DNA of 17,828 bases from Chloroflexota bacterium (GTDB taxonomy: Bacteria > Chloroflexota > UBA6077), in assembly GCA_021788565.1 (NCBI GenBank), contig JAJYKO010000020.1, positions 1 through 17,828 on the forward strand, read 5' to 3'. Both the position numbers and the translations under genes were made by a program. The notes beneath the pieces are model-generated. The model did no database searches. It had not been told where the DNA came from and saw only the letters and a program-made list of their open reading frames with translations. Shown one piece after another: positions 7,873 to 16,039 of the stretch. Every line of letters starts with the position of its first letter. Position 1 is the stretch's first letter.

Positions 7873-8736
7873 ATGATCCCCGAACCGGCGCTGGTGAAAC
7901 GCATAGTCGATGGTGCGCTCGCCGAAGATCTCGCCTGGGGCGATCTCACCACCGATAGCCTGGTCGATCCCGGGCAGACCGGCGTTGGCCGGCTGGTCGC
8001 CAAACAGGACGGCGTTCTCGCCGGGATCGATGTAGCTGCACTGGTTTTCACGCGGAACGATCCGACCCTCGAGACAGAGATAGTGGTCGCGGACGGTTCC
8101 CGCGTTACTCCTCATACGACGCTGGCCATCGTGCGTGGCCGCGTGGCAAGCATTCTCAGGGCCGAGCGCGTCAGCTTGAACTTTGTCCAACGCATGAGTG
8201 GCATCGCGACGATGACAGCGAGCTACGTGGCGGCGACGGAGGGCACCTCCGCGCGAATCGTCGACACACGCAAGACCACGCCCGGACTACGTGTCCTCGA
8301 AAAGTACGCCGTCCGCGTGGGTGGTGCCGCCAATCACCGCTTCTGTCTCAGCGACGGCGTTCTGATCAAGGACAATCACCTCGCCGCCTTGCGTGCTCGC
8401 GGTCGCGGGCTAAAGGAAGCGGTGGCCCTCGCTCGTGCGGGCGTGCCCCACATGGTGAGGATCGAGGTTGAGGTCGAGTCGCTGGAGGAGGCGCGGGAGG
8501 CGCTGGAGGCCGGCGCCGACGCAATCCTGCTCGACAACATGAGCCCCGAGGAGATGCGGCGGTGCGTGGATCTGATCGGCGGGCGGGCCATGACCGAAGC
8601 CTCCGGCGGGATCACTCTGGCGACGGTACGAGACGTGGCGGAGTCGGGGGTGGATCTCATCTCCGCGGGCGCCATCACCCATTCGGTCCGAGCGCTGGAC
8701 ATAAGCCTTGACCTGGAGGTGGAAGCCGCCTCGTAG
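7873..8736 (+). CDS. nadC: Nicotinate-nucleotide pyrophosphorylase (carboxylating) NadC
   Basis: This enzyme converts quinolinate and PRPP into nicotinate mononucleotide, CO2 and pyrophosphate, the last step shared by nadABC. The 287 residues (family usual about 280-290) contain DLAWGDLTTD (19-28), RAERVSLNFVQRMSGIAT (96-113), DTRKTTPGLR (131-140), VRVGGAANHR (147-156), LIKDNHLA (164-171), IEVEVES (197-203), LLDNMSP (219-225) and SGGI (244-247). These supply the known quinolinate and PRPP contacts (for example R98, K134, R148, H155, K166, E198, D221). The start at 7873 is preferred because GGAGGAGG (7860-7867) lies 5 nt before it. A TTG at 7840 overlapping the nadB stop and an ATG at 7858 are in frame but add only non-conserved residues. 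Confidence 0.95.
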   Translation: MIPEPALVKRIVDGALAEDLAWGDLTTDSLVDPGQTGVGRLVAKQDGVLAGIDVAALVFTRNDPTLETEIVVADGSRVTPHTTLAIVRGRVASILRAERVSLNFVQRMSGIATMTASYVAATEGTSARIVDTRKTTPGLRVLEKYAVRVGGAANHRFCLSDGVLIKDNHLAALRARGRGLKEAVALARAGVPHMVRIEVEVESLEEAREALEAGADAILLDNMSPEEMRRCVDLIGGRAMTEASGGITLATVRDVAESGVDLISAGAITHSVRALDISLDLEVEAAS

Positions 8737-8833
8737 GGCTATCAGGTGAAGGTCTGAGCAGATGGTCTGAAGGCCGCACATCACCTGCAGCATGCCTTAG
8801 GCTCAAAGATTGCAGCAGTATAGGCTAAGTGCT

Positions 8834-8865
8834 CCTACGGGCGGCCCTACCGCGCCGCCTGTAGG
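8834..8865 (+). repeat. Strong palindromic hairpin between nadC and tkt
   Basis: The arms 8834-8845 and 8854-8865 can pair over 12 bp with a single G-U wobble, around an 8-nt loop. There is no following T-run, so it does not look like a classical intrinsic terminator. It lies about 40 nt upstream of the tkt start, inside what would be the tkt leader or the read-through transcript. It shares a GTAGGG core with the repeat units near 15939-16030 and may be a distant member of the same family. Confidence 0.5.
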
Positions 8866-8905
8866 GTCTGATGGCGCCATCTATTGGCAAACAAGGAGAA
8901 CAACA

Positions 8906-10996
8906 TTGAGCACTAGCTCCGCTGCAACACAGTCGCCGTCCAAACTTGATGAGCTGTCCATCAACACCATCCGTTTCCTCTCGGTGGATGCCGTCGAGAA
9001 GGCCAACAGCGGCCATCCAGGCCTGCCCATGGGGGCGGCAGCCATGGCTTACGTCCTCTGGACACGGTTCCTGAAGCACAGCCCGGCCAACCCTAAATGG
9101 TTCGATCGCGATCGGTTCATCCTCTCCGCCGGCCACGGGTCCATGCTGCTGTACAGCCTGCTCTACCTCACGGGCTACGACCTGCCCCTGGAGCAGATCG
9201 AGCAGTTCCGGCAGTGGGGGAGCAAAACCCCCGGTCACCCGGAGTACGGCGTCACCCCGGGAGTCGAGGTAACCACGGGCCCTCTGGGGCAAGGCTTCGC
9301 CAACGGCGTCGGGATGGCGATCGCGGAAGCCTACCTCGCCGCTCGATACAATCGCCCCGGACACGACATCATCGATCACTATATCTACTCTATAGTGGGC
9401 GATGGGGATCTGATGGAGGGGGTATCGGCGGAGGCAGCCTCTCTGGCTGGACACCTGGAACTGGGAAGACTCATCTATCTCTTCGACAACAACCACGTCT
9501 CCCTGGCCGCGTCCACCAACCTCACTTTTACCGAGGACGTGGCGAAGCGGTTCCAGGCGTACGGGTGGCACACCCAGACGGTGGACAACGGCAACGATCT
9601 CGAGGCCGTCGATCGGGCGATTCGCGCCGCACGGGACGAGAAACAGCGCCCCTCGCTAATCCTGGTCCACAACCACCTCGGATACGGCGCACCGCACAAG
9701 CAAGACACCTTCGCGGCCCACGGCTCTCCCCTGGGCGCCGACGAGGTGAAGGCGGCCAAGCAGAACCTCGGTTGGCCCGAGGACCCGCCTTTCTACGTGC
9801 CGGACGAGGCCTTGAGCCACTTCCGAGAAGCCGTGGACAGGGGCACACAGGCCGAGACCGAGTGGGATGCACGCTTTCGGGATTACGCCCGGGCCTTCCC
9901 CGCGGAAGCCGCCGAGCTACGCCGTCTCATCGATGGCGTGCTGCCGGCCGGGTGGGACTCCGACATACCCACCTTCCCGGCTGATCCCAAAGGGATGGCC
10001 ACTCGCGTCGCCGCCTCGAAGGTGATGGATTCCTTCGCGCCCAAGCTGCCGGAGTTCATAGGTAGCTCGGCCGACCTCAACCCCTCCACCCACACTATCA
10101 TGAAGGGTCTGGGCGACTTCCAGCCCCAGAAGTACGCGTCCGGCGACACCCAGGGAGCCGCGGGCGGCGCGTGGGGCTATGGCGGGCGAAACATTCACTA
10201 TGGAGTGCGCGAGCACGCGATGGGCTCTACGATGAACGGCATGGCGGCCCACGGCGGGATCTTGCCGTTCGGATCGACCTTCCTGATCTTCTCGGACTAC
10301 ATGCGCCCACCGATCCGGCTGGCCGCGATAATGGACCTGCACACCATCTACGTCTTCACTCACGACAGCATCGGAGTGGGTGAGGATGGTCCAACTCATC
10401 AGTCGGTGGAGCAGCTGGCCAATCTGCGGGCCGTGCCGACGCTAATCGTCATCCGGCCGGCCGATGCCAACGAGACAGCCGTCGCCTGGAAGGTCGCTGT
10501 GGAGACTCGCAACCGTCCAGTGGCGCTGGTCCTGTCTCGTCAAAACGTGCCGACCTTCGACCGGGCGACACTCGCACCTGCCGAGTGGCTGCGACGAGGC
10601 GCGTACGTCCTCTCGGACGTGGACGACGGCCGGCCAGATCTCATCCTGATCGCCACCGGGTCGGAGGTCGGCCTGGCTCTCGAGGCAAAGACAAAGCTTG
10701 CCGAGCAGAAGGTCGGCGTCCGTGTGGTCTCCATGCCGAGCTGGGAGCTTTTCGAGGTCCAGTCTCAGCAATATCGCGACTCGGTCCTGCCGCCCGAAGT
10801 CCGCTCTCGCCTCTCCATCGAGGCGGCTTCGCCCTTCGGTTGGAGCCGGTGGGTCGGAGACGATGGCGACATCATCGGGGTGGACCATTTCGGCGCCTCT
10901 GCGCCGACCGATGTGGTTATGCGCGAATACGGCTTCAGCGTGGAAAACGTGGTGAAGCGTACGCTGGCGCTAATCGGTCGCACCAGGAGTTCTTAG
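8906..10996 (+). CDS. tkt: Transketolase
   Basis: This thiamine-diphosphate enzyme transfers two-carbon units between sugar phosphates in the non-oxidative pentose phosphate pathway. The 696-residue product shows GHPGLPMG (36-43), GHGSMLLY (76-83), the ThDP/Mg motif GDGDLMEG (165-172) running to DNN (194-196), the catalytic glutamate region GVREHAMG (E436), and the pyrimidine-domain loop [14 protein letters not shown] (486-499). Length and domain order (PP, Pyr, C-terminal) are normal. The start is a TTG at 8906, 7 nt after AAGGAG (8893-8898). An in-frame TTG at 8810 would run a further 32 residues through the hairpin and lacks a Shine-Dalgarno. It opens the sugar-phosphate operon. A 169-nt gap to nadC without a terminator leaves read-through from nadABC possible. 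Confidence 0.96.
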   Translation: MSTSSAATQSPSKLDELSINTIRFLSVDAVEKANSGHPGLPMGAAAMAYVLWTRFLKHSPANPKWFDRDRFILSAGHGSMLLYSLLYLTGYDLPLEQIEQFRQWGSKTPGHPEYGVTPGVEVTTGPLGQGFANGVGMAIAEAYLAARYNRPGHDIIDHYIYSIVGDGDLMEGVSAEAASLAGHLELGRLIYLFDNNHVSLAASTNLTFTEDVAKRFQAYGWHTQTVDNGNDLEAVDRAIRAARDEKQRPSLILVHNHLGYGAPHKQDTFAAHGSPLGADEVKAAKQNLGWPEDPPFYVPDEALSHFREAVDRGTQAETEWDARFRDYARAFPAEAAELRRLIDGVLPAGWDSDIPTFPADPKGMATRVAASKVMDSFAPKLPEFIGSSADLNPSTHTIMKGLGDFQPQKYASGDTQGAAGGAWGYGGRNIHYGVREHAMGSTMNGMAAHGGILPFGSTFLIFSDYMRPPIRLAAIMDLHTIYVFTHDSIGVGEDGPTHQSVEQLANLRAVPTLIVIRPADANETAVAWKVAVETRNRPVALVLSRQNVPTFDRATLAPAEWLRRGAYVLSDVDDGRPDLILIATGSEVGLALEAKTKLAEQKVGVRVVSMPSWELFEVQSQQYRDSVLPPEVRSRLSIEAASPFGWSRWVGDDGDIIGVDHFGASAPTDVVMREYGFSVENVVKRTLALIGRTRSS

Positions 10997-11041
10997 GTGG
11001 TGAAGACCCGCTAAGCGTTCCTGACTGGAAAGGAGGTAGGC

Positions 11042-11512
11042 ATGCGGCTTGGGATCGCGGCCGACCATGGGGGATTCGACCTGAAAGAGCGCGTGGCCCA
11101 GGCGCTGCGGGGAGAGGGCCATGAGATCGTCGACTTCGGAGCCACGAGCCTGGCGCCAGGGGACGACTATCCAGACTACGTGGCGCCGCTCGCCCGAGCT
11201 GTGGTCAGGGGCGAAGTGGAGCGAGCCGTCGTCATCTGCGGCAGCGGAGTCGGAGCCTGCATCGCGGCCAACAAGGTGGCCGGGGTGCGAGCGGCACTGA
11301 TTACCGACGCCTTCTCGGCCCATCAGGGGGTCGAGGACGACGACATGAACGTGATCTGTCTGGGCGGGCGGGTCGTGGGATTCGCGCTAGCGATGGATCT
11401 GGTCCACGCATTCCTGGCTGCCCGTTTCATTGGAGCCGAGCGCCACAGGCGCCGTCTGGCAAAGGTGGCTACGCTGGAACTGGAAAGGGAAGGGAAAGAG
11501 CATGATGGATAA
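11042..11512 (+). CDS. rpiB: Ribose-5-phosphate isomerase B (RpiB/LacAB family)
   Basis: The enzyme interconverts ribose 5-phosphate and ribulose 5-phosphate. The 156-residue protein has GIAADHGGFDLK (4-15, with D8 and H9), DFG (31-33), the phosphate-binding and catalytic loop ICGSGVGACIAANK (65-78) with the presumed catalytic C66, and DDDMNVICLGGRVVG (99-113). AAAGGAGGT at 11029-11037 lies 4 nt before the ATG, a very strong ribosome site. The His that acts as general acid in E. coli RpiB (H99) appears to be replaced by Asp in the VEDDDMN segment, though H94 is close by. It lies 45 nt after tkt, and its last 11 nt overlap the start of the tal-pgi gene, so the two are translationally coupled. 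Confidence 0.93.
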   Translation: MRLGIAADHGGFDLKERVAQALRGEGHEIVDFGATSLAPGDDYPDYVAPLARAVVRGEVERAVVICGSGVGACIAANKVAGVRAALITDAFSAHQGVEDDDMNVICLGGRVVGFALAMDLVHAFLAARFIGAERHRRRLAKVATLELEREGKEHDG

Positions 11513-14408
11513 TCCTCTCCTGAGGCTGGAGGCCCTTGGTCAGAGCGTCTGGATGGACTTCCTGCGCCGGGGAACCATTTCCTCGGGTGAGTTGCAACGG
11601 CTGATCGACGAGGACGGTCTGAGCGGGGTGACCTCCAACCCCTCCATCTTCGAAAAGGCGATAGGCGGCAGCCACGACTACGACGACGCCATTCGCGCGC
11701 TGGCTCTGGAAGGAAGGACCGTGGAGGAGATCTACCGGTCCACGGTCGTGGAGGACATCCAGCGCGCGGCCGATCTCTTCCGCCCCACCTACGAGCGAAC
11801 CGATGGCGGGGACGGGTTCGTGAGCCTCGAGGTGTCACCGCACCTGGCTTCCGACACCGATGGAACCGTCGCCGAGGCCCGCGAGTTGTGGACGGCGCTG
11901 AACCGCCCCAACGTCTTCATCAAGGTCCCAGGAACCAGGGCAGGGCTGCCGGCCATCCGACAGCTGATAGGTGAGGGCATCAACGTAAACGTCACCCTCC
12001 TCTTCGGGCTGCCGCGCTACCGGGAGGTGGCCGAGGCCTACATATTGGGTCTGGAGGATCGGGTAAAGGGTGGCAAACCGGTGGACCGCATAGCCTCCGT
12101 CGCCAGCTTCTTCCTCAGCCGTATCGACGTCCTGCTGGACCCCATCCTCGAGAAGAAGATGCAGGCGGGGGGCTCCGAAGGCGCAGCAGCGGGTGTCCTG
12201 CACGGCGAGGTGGCCGAGTCCAGTGCCAAGGTCGCCTACCAGATCTACAGAGAGATCTTCGGCTCAGCCCGTTTCCGCGCCCTAACAAACCGTGGAGCGA
12301 AGGTCCAGCGGCTGCTTTGGGCGAGCACCAGCACCAAGAATCCGGCCTACAGTGACGTCAAGTACGTGGAGCCGCTGATCGGCCAGGACACAATCAACAC
12401 CATGCCGCTGGAGACGATCAACGCCTACCGTGACCACGGCGACCCGGCTCCGAGACTGGACAAGGAAGTGAACGAGGCTCAATTGGTCCTCCAGCAGCTG
12501 CCGGCGGTTGGAATAGACCTGGATCAGGCTACCCAGCAGCTCGAGGACGAAGGGGTGCAAAAGTTCGTCAAGCCCTTCGACGCCCTGATGGCCACGCTGA
12601 AGAAGAAGCGAGTCGAGGCGCTGAGCGAGGCGCCGGACCGCGAGACTCTCAGCCTCGGTAAGCAAGAGGCAGCTGTCCAGGGGCGGATAGGGGGCCTGGC
12701 AAATGAGCATTTCGGTGCGCGCCTCTGGCGGAAGGACGCAACCCTCTGGAAGAGCGATCCCCGCGATCAAGACCAGATTCGCAACTCCCTCGGATGGCTC
12801 ACGGTGGCTCAAGCCATGGAAGAGTGCGCCGCCGAACTGGAGGAGTTCCGCAAAGAGGTGAGGGAAGCGGGCTTCAGGCATGTGGTTCACATGGGTATGG
12901 GCGGCAGTAGCCTGGCACCGCTAGTGTTTGCCTCCACGTTCCCACCCGGGGACAATGGCCTGCCGCTGACCGTCCTGGACACCACTGACCCCGCGACCAT
13001 CCTCCGAATAGAGCGGGAAGTGCCCCTGGCCGACACCCTGTTCATAGTCGCCAGCAAGTCGGGGACGACCGCGGAGCCCTCGGCTTTCGGTGATTACTTC
13101 TACGCCCGAGTGAAGGATCTCAAGGGCGACCGCGCCGGCGAGAATTTCGTCGCCATCACCGATCCCGGCTCTCCGATGGTCAAGCTCGCCGCGGACAGGC
13201 GGTTCCGCAAGACGTTCCTCAACTTCGCGGACATTGGAGGTCGCTACTCAGCCCTCTCCTACTTCGGATTGCTTCCCGCCTCACTGATGGGAATGGACAT
13301 CGGAGAACTGCTGGTCAGAGCGCTCAGGATGGTGCACGCCTGCACCTCCAGCGTGCCGGACGAGGAGAACCCTGGCCTGGTGCTGGGCGCAGCCCTCGGC
13401 GAACTCGCACACCATTGGCAGGATAAGCTCACTTTCCTGGTCCCAGGTGCCGTCGGCACGCTCGGCCTTTGGTTGGAGCAGCTGCTGGCTGAAAGTACCG
13501 GCAAGGAGGGCACAGGCATCTTGCCGGTGGCCGGCGAGCCGATAGGCACCCCGGCAGTTTACGGGGACGACCGCATCTTCGTGCTCTACAAGGTGAGGAA
13601 CGAGCCGGATGAGGCACAGAGCCAGGCCACCGTCACACTTCAGCAAGCAGGTCATCCCCTGATCGCCATTACCCTCGAGGATCGCCTCGACCTGGCCCAG
13701 GAGTTCTTCCGGTGGGAAATGGCGACCGCCACGTCGGGAGCTATCCTGGGGATAAATCCCTTCGACCAGCCCAACGTCCAGGAGAGCAAGGACAACACGA
13801 ACCGATTGCTGGCGATGGTCCGCGAGCAGGGTCATCTACCCGAGGAGAAGCCGGCCTTGACGGAAGGTTCGCTCAGCCTGTACGGAGATGCTTCGGCTCC
13901 GACCCTCGCCGAGGTTCTGCGGCACTTCTTCGAGCAGGCGGGAACAGGTTCCGCGAGTACCGATGAGGCGGCGGTGAGCAATGAGAACGCCCATGCTTCG
14001 AGCAGCGGCAACTACATCGCTATCCTTGCCTACCTGCCCGAGACACCCGAAACGGACCGGGCGCTACAGTCCATGCGCGTCCGGCTGCGTGACAGGTACC
14101 GAGTTGCCACCACAATGGGCTACGGGCCGCGCTATCTCCACTCAACTGGCCAATTCCACAAGGGCGGCCCGAACACCGGGCTCTTCCTGGAACTTACCGC
14201 CGACGATGCCGAGGATGTACAGATCCCCGGCCAGCCGTACACCTTTGGCACCTTCAAACAGGCCCAGGCTCTCGGGGATCTGGAGGCTCTTCGCCGGCAC
14301 GGCCGGCGGGCCCTTCGCATCCACCTGGGAGAGGTTACGTCGAAAGGGCTCCGGGAGCTGGAGCAAGCCCTGGAGCGTGCCATCGCAGTGAAAGGAGTCA
14401 GAACATAA
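11502..14408 (+). CDS. tal-pgi: Bifunctional transaldolase / glucose-6-phosphate isomerase
   Basis: This is a fusion of two complete enzymes in 968 residues. Residues 1 to about 370 are a transaldolase: GVTSNPSIFEKAI (42-54), the Schiff-base lysine K141 in NVFIKVPGT, NVNVTLLF (161-168), SVASFFLSRID (199-209) and WASTSTKNPAYSD (273-285). Residues from about 385 to the end are a phosphoglucose isomerase: HMGMGGSSLAP (463-473), VASKSGTTAEPSAF (516-529), IGGRYSALSYFG (578-589), EQLLAESTGKEG (659-670) and STGQFHKGGPNTG (881-893) with K887 near the C-terminus. Such fusions are known in several bacterial phyla. Transaldolase makes fructose 6-P, and the isomerase converts it to glucose 6-P for Zwf. 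Start: ATG at 11502 (or 11505) behind a purine-rich GGGAAAGAG; upstream in-frame codons from 11430 lie within rpiB and are not conserved. The stop overlaps the proposed zwf start. Confidence 0.95.
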   Translation: MMDNPLLRLEALGQSVWMDFLRRGTISSGELQRLIDEDGLSGVTSNPSIFEKAIGGSHDYDDAIRALALEGRTVEEIYRSTVVEDIQRAADLFRPTYERTDGGDGFVSLEVSPHLASDTDGTVAEARELWTALNRPNVFIKVPGTRAGLPAIRQLIGEGINVNVTLLFGLPRYREVAEAYILGLEDRVKGGKPVDRIASVASFFLSRIDVLLDPILEKKMQAGGSEGAAAGVLHGEVAESSAKVAYQIYREIFGSARFRALTNRGAKVQRLLWASTSTKNPAYSDVKYVEPLIGQDTINTMPLETINAYRDHGDPAPRLDKEVNEAQLVLQQLPAVGIDLDQATQQLEDEGVQKFVKPFDALMATLKKKRVEALSEAPDRETLSLGKQEAAVQGRIGGLANEHFGARLWRKDATLWKSDPRDQDQIRNSLGWLTVAQAMEECAAELEEFRKEVREAGFRHVVHMGMGGSSLAPLVFASTFPPGDNGLPLTVLDTTDPATILRIEREVPLADTLFIVASKSGTTAEPSAFGDYFYARVKDLKGDRAGENFVAITDPGSPMVKLAADRRFRKTFLNFADIGGRYSALSYFGLLPASLMGMDIGELLVRALRMVHACTSSVPDEENPGLVLGAALGELAHHWQDKLTFLVPGAVGTLGLWLEQLLAESTGKEGTGILPVAGEPIGTPAVYGDDRIFVLYKVRNEPDEAQSQATVTLQQAGHPLIAITLEDRLDLAQEFFRWEMATATSGAILGINPFDQPNVQESKDNTNRLLAMVREQGHLPEEKPALTEGSLSLYGDASAPTLAEVLRHFFEQAGTGSASTDEAAVSNENAHASSSGNYIAILAYLPETPETDRALQSMRVRLRDRYRVATTMGYGPRYLHSTGQFHKGGPNTGLFLELTADDAEDVQIPGQPYTFGTFKQAQALGDLEALRRHGRRALRIHLGEVTSKGLRELEQALERAIAVKGVRT
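14391..14397 (+). promoter_or_regulatory. Shine-Dalgarno AAAGGAG deciding an AUA start for zwf
   Basis: AAAGGAG sits inside the last codons of tal-pgi with 7 nt between it and the ATA at 14405, ideal spacing for initiation there. No ATG, GTG or TTG in the zwf frame lies between the preceding in-frame stop and 14543. Confidence 0.65.
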
Positions 14409-15925
14409 ACGCGAACGAACACACACACCCAGAACCGGCAGCTCTGGTAATCTTTGGCGCGGTCGGAGACCTGACCTGGCGCAAGCTGGTTCCCGCGCTC
14501 TACAACCTGTGGCTCGACGGATGGCTGCCCGAGTCGTTCGCCGTGATCGGCGTAGACCGCAAGGAGATCGATCTCAACTCCTTCCTCGAGCGGCTGCGCG
14601 ACGGCGTGAATCGGTTCTCCCGCCGTGGCCAGGTGAGCGACGAGAGCTGGTCAGAATTCGCGAAGATGGTCCAGATAGTCGTGGCGGACTTCGCGAGTCC
14701 TGACGGCTACGCGAGCCTAGCCAAACGGCTGGGCGAGCTGGACCAGAAATGGGGCACCCGCGCCAATCGCGCGTTCTATCTGGCTGTCCCGCCGGGCGTG
14801 GTCGAGACCATCGCCCCGCAGCTTGGTGAGGCAGGCCTGGCAGACGATCGGCAGCACGATCGTCTTGTAGCCGAGAAGCCGTTCGGCAGGGACCTTGACT
14901 CGGCGACGGCCCTCAACAGGCTGCTCACCGGTATCTTCGACGAGCGCCAGATCTATCGAATCGACCACTATCTGGGCAAGGAGACCGTTCAGAATATTCT
15001 GGCCCTGCGGTTCGCTAACATCCTTTTCGAGCCAGTCTGGAACCGACGCTACGTGGACCACATCCAGATCACGGTCGCAGAGCAGGAAGGGGTTGGTCAC
15101 CGGGGCGACTACTACGAGCACGCCGGGGCACTGCGCGACATGATCCAGAACCATCTGCTGCAGGTCCTCTGCCTGATCGCCATGGAGCCGCCGGTTTCCT
15201 TCGACGCCGACGAGATCCGGAACAAGAAGCTGGACGTGCTGAAGGCTCTGCGACCCATTTCGGCGGACGACGTTCCGGACATGTCGGCCCGCGGTCAGTA
15301 CGGCACGGGGGAGATCGGCGACGAGCCGGTTCCAGCGTACCGGAGGGAGGGAGGAGTTTCTCCAGACTCCCCAGTAGAGACCTACGCAGCTTTGAGGCTG
15401 TTCGTGGATAACTGGCGTTGGCAGGACGTTCCCTTCTACTTGAGGACGGGGAAGCGGCTTCCCATCCGTGTGTCGGAGGTGTTCATCCAATTCAAACCGG
15501 TGCCGCATCGCTCGTTCCCGGCTTCGGCGGTGGCCGACTGGCGTCCAAACAGGCTCGCTCTTCGCATCCAACCCGACGAGGGTATCCTGCTCCGCTTTCA
15601 GGCCAAGCAGCCTGGCCCGGAGATCACGCTCGATCCCGTGAAGATGCGCTTCTACTACAAGGACGCCTTCAACGTCCAACAGCCAGAGGGCTACGAGACG
15701 CTGCTGCTGGACGTATTCAGAGGAGATCAGACCCTCTTCATGAGGGCTGACCAGATATCGACATCGTGGGCCGCCATAACGCCGGTACTGGAAGCCTGGG
15801 AACGCCACGCGCCCATTGATTTTCCCAACTACCCGGCCGGGACGTGGGGCCCCGCCGTAGCGGATCGCTTGATAGAGGAGGACGGCCGGCGGTGGATTAC
15901 GCCAACCCTCCAGGAGGAGGACTAG
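14405..15925 (+). CDS. zwf: Glucose-6-phosphate 1-dehydrogenase, apparent AUA start
   Basis: This enzyme oxidises glucose 6-phosphate to 6-phosphogluconolactone with reduction of NADP+, the entry step of the oxidative pentose phosphate pathway. From 14405 the product is 506 residues, the usual family size. Conserved parts: coenzyme motif VIFGAVGDLTWRKLVPALYN (15-34), EKPFG (157-161), the active-site signature RIDHYLGKE (185-193), AGALRDMIQNH (240-250), and YLRTGKRLP near the C-terminal domain. Starting instead at the first ordinary start codon (GTG 14543) would give 460 residues and delete the whole GxxGDL motif. The ATA at 14405 overlaps the tal-pgi stop as ATAA, with AAAGGAG 7 nt upstream. 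A CTG at 14444 is the only other option and has no ribosome site. The motif has Val where Ser or Gly is more usual. Confidence 0.9.
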   Translation: MNANEHTHPEPAALVIFGAVGDLTWRKLVPALYNLWLDGWLPESFAVIGVDRKEIDLNSFLERLRDGVNRFSRRGQVSDESWSEFAKMVQIVVADFASPDGYASLAKRLGELDQKWGTRANRAFYLAVPPGVVETIAPQLGEAGLADDRQHDRLVAEKPFGRDLDSATALNRLLTGIFDERQIYRIDHYLGKETVQNILALRFANILFEPVWNRRYVDHIQITVAEQEGVGHRGDYYEHAGALRDMIQNHLLQVLCLIAMEPPVSFDADEIRNKKLDVLKALRPISADDVPDMSARGQYGTGEIGDEPVPAYRREGGVSPDSPVETYAALRLFVDNWRWQDVPFYLRTGKRLPIRVSEVFIQFKPVPHRSFPASAVADWRPNRLALRIQPDEGILLRFQAKQPGPEITLDPVKMRFYYKDAFNVQQPEGYETLLLDVFRGDQTLFMRADQISTSWAAITPVLEAWERHAPIDFPNYPAGTWGPAVADRLIEEDGRRWITPTLQEED

Positions 15926-15930
15926 GCATG

Positions 15931-15945
15931 CCTACGCATGTAGGG
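15931..15945 (+). repeat. Small inverted repeat after zwf
   Basis: CCTAC (15931-15935) and GTAGG (15940-15944) form a 5-bp stem with a 4-nt loop just after the zwf stop, directly abutting the first GTAGGGGCCG repeat unit. There is no T-run, so it is not a terminator on its own. Confidence 0.35.
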
Positions 15946-15991
15946 GCCGCGTGATGCTGCGCTCGCTCGCATCACGCTCTGCCGGCCCGCC
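15939..15991 (+). repeat. Palindromic intergenic repeat, unit 1 (long form)
   Basis: This unit starts with TGTAGGGGCCG (15939-15949) and ends with CTCTGCCGGCCCGCC (15977-15991). The same ends occur in unit 2. The middle 27 nt contain a perfect 9-bp inverted repeat, GCGTGATGC (15949-15957) and GCATCACGC (15969-15977), around an 11-nt loop. It resembles REP- or MITE-like small palindromic elements rather than coding DNA. Confidence 0.7.
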
Positions 15992-16000
15992 TGTCGCCAT

Positions 16001-16030
16001 TGTAGGGGCCGGCGGCTCTGCCGGCCCGCC
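16001..16030 (+). repeat. Palindromic intergenic repeat, unit 2 (short form)
   Basis: It has the same ends as unit 1, TGTAGGGGCCG (16001-16011) and CTCTGCCGGCCCGCC (16016-16030), but only 4 nt between them. GGGCCGGC (16006-16013) pairs with GCCGGCCC (16020-16027) in an 8-bp GC-only stem with a 6-nt loop. It ends 9 nt before the pgl ATG. Confidence 0.7.
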
Positions 16031-16039
16031 CAGCGAACG

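Noticed and set aside
14405..14545. Truncated zwf starting at GTG 14543, implying loss of the NADP site
   Set aside because: The upstream frame is fully open and encodes the conserved coenzyme-binding segment at the right distance, so the gene is intact and only the start codon is unusual.
14717..15808. A 363-codon minus-strand open frame opposite zwf
   Set aside because: Antisense shadow of a highly conserved enzyme, with no domain signal.
15931..16030. CRISPR array or intrinsic terminator between zwf and pgl
   Set aside because: There are only two units, with variable middles and no regular spacers, and no T-run follows the hairpins; a palindromic dispersed repeat fits better.
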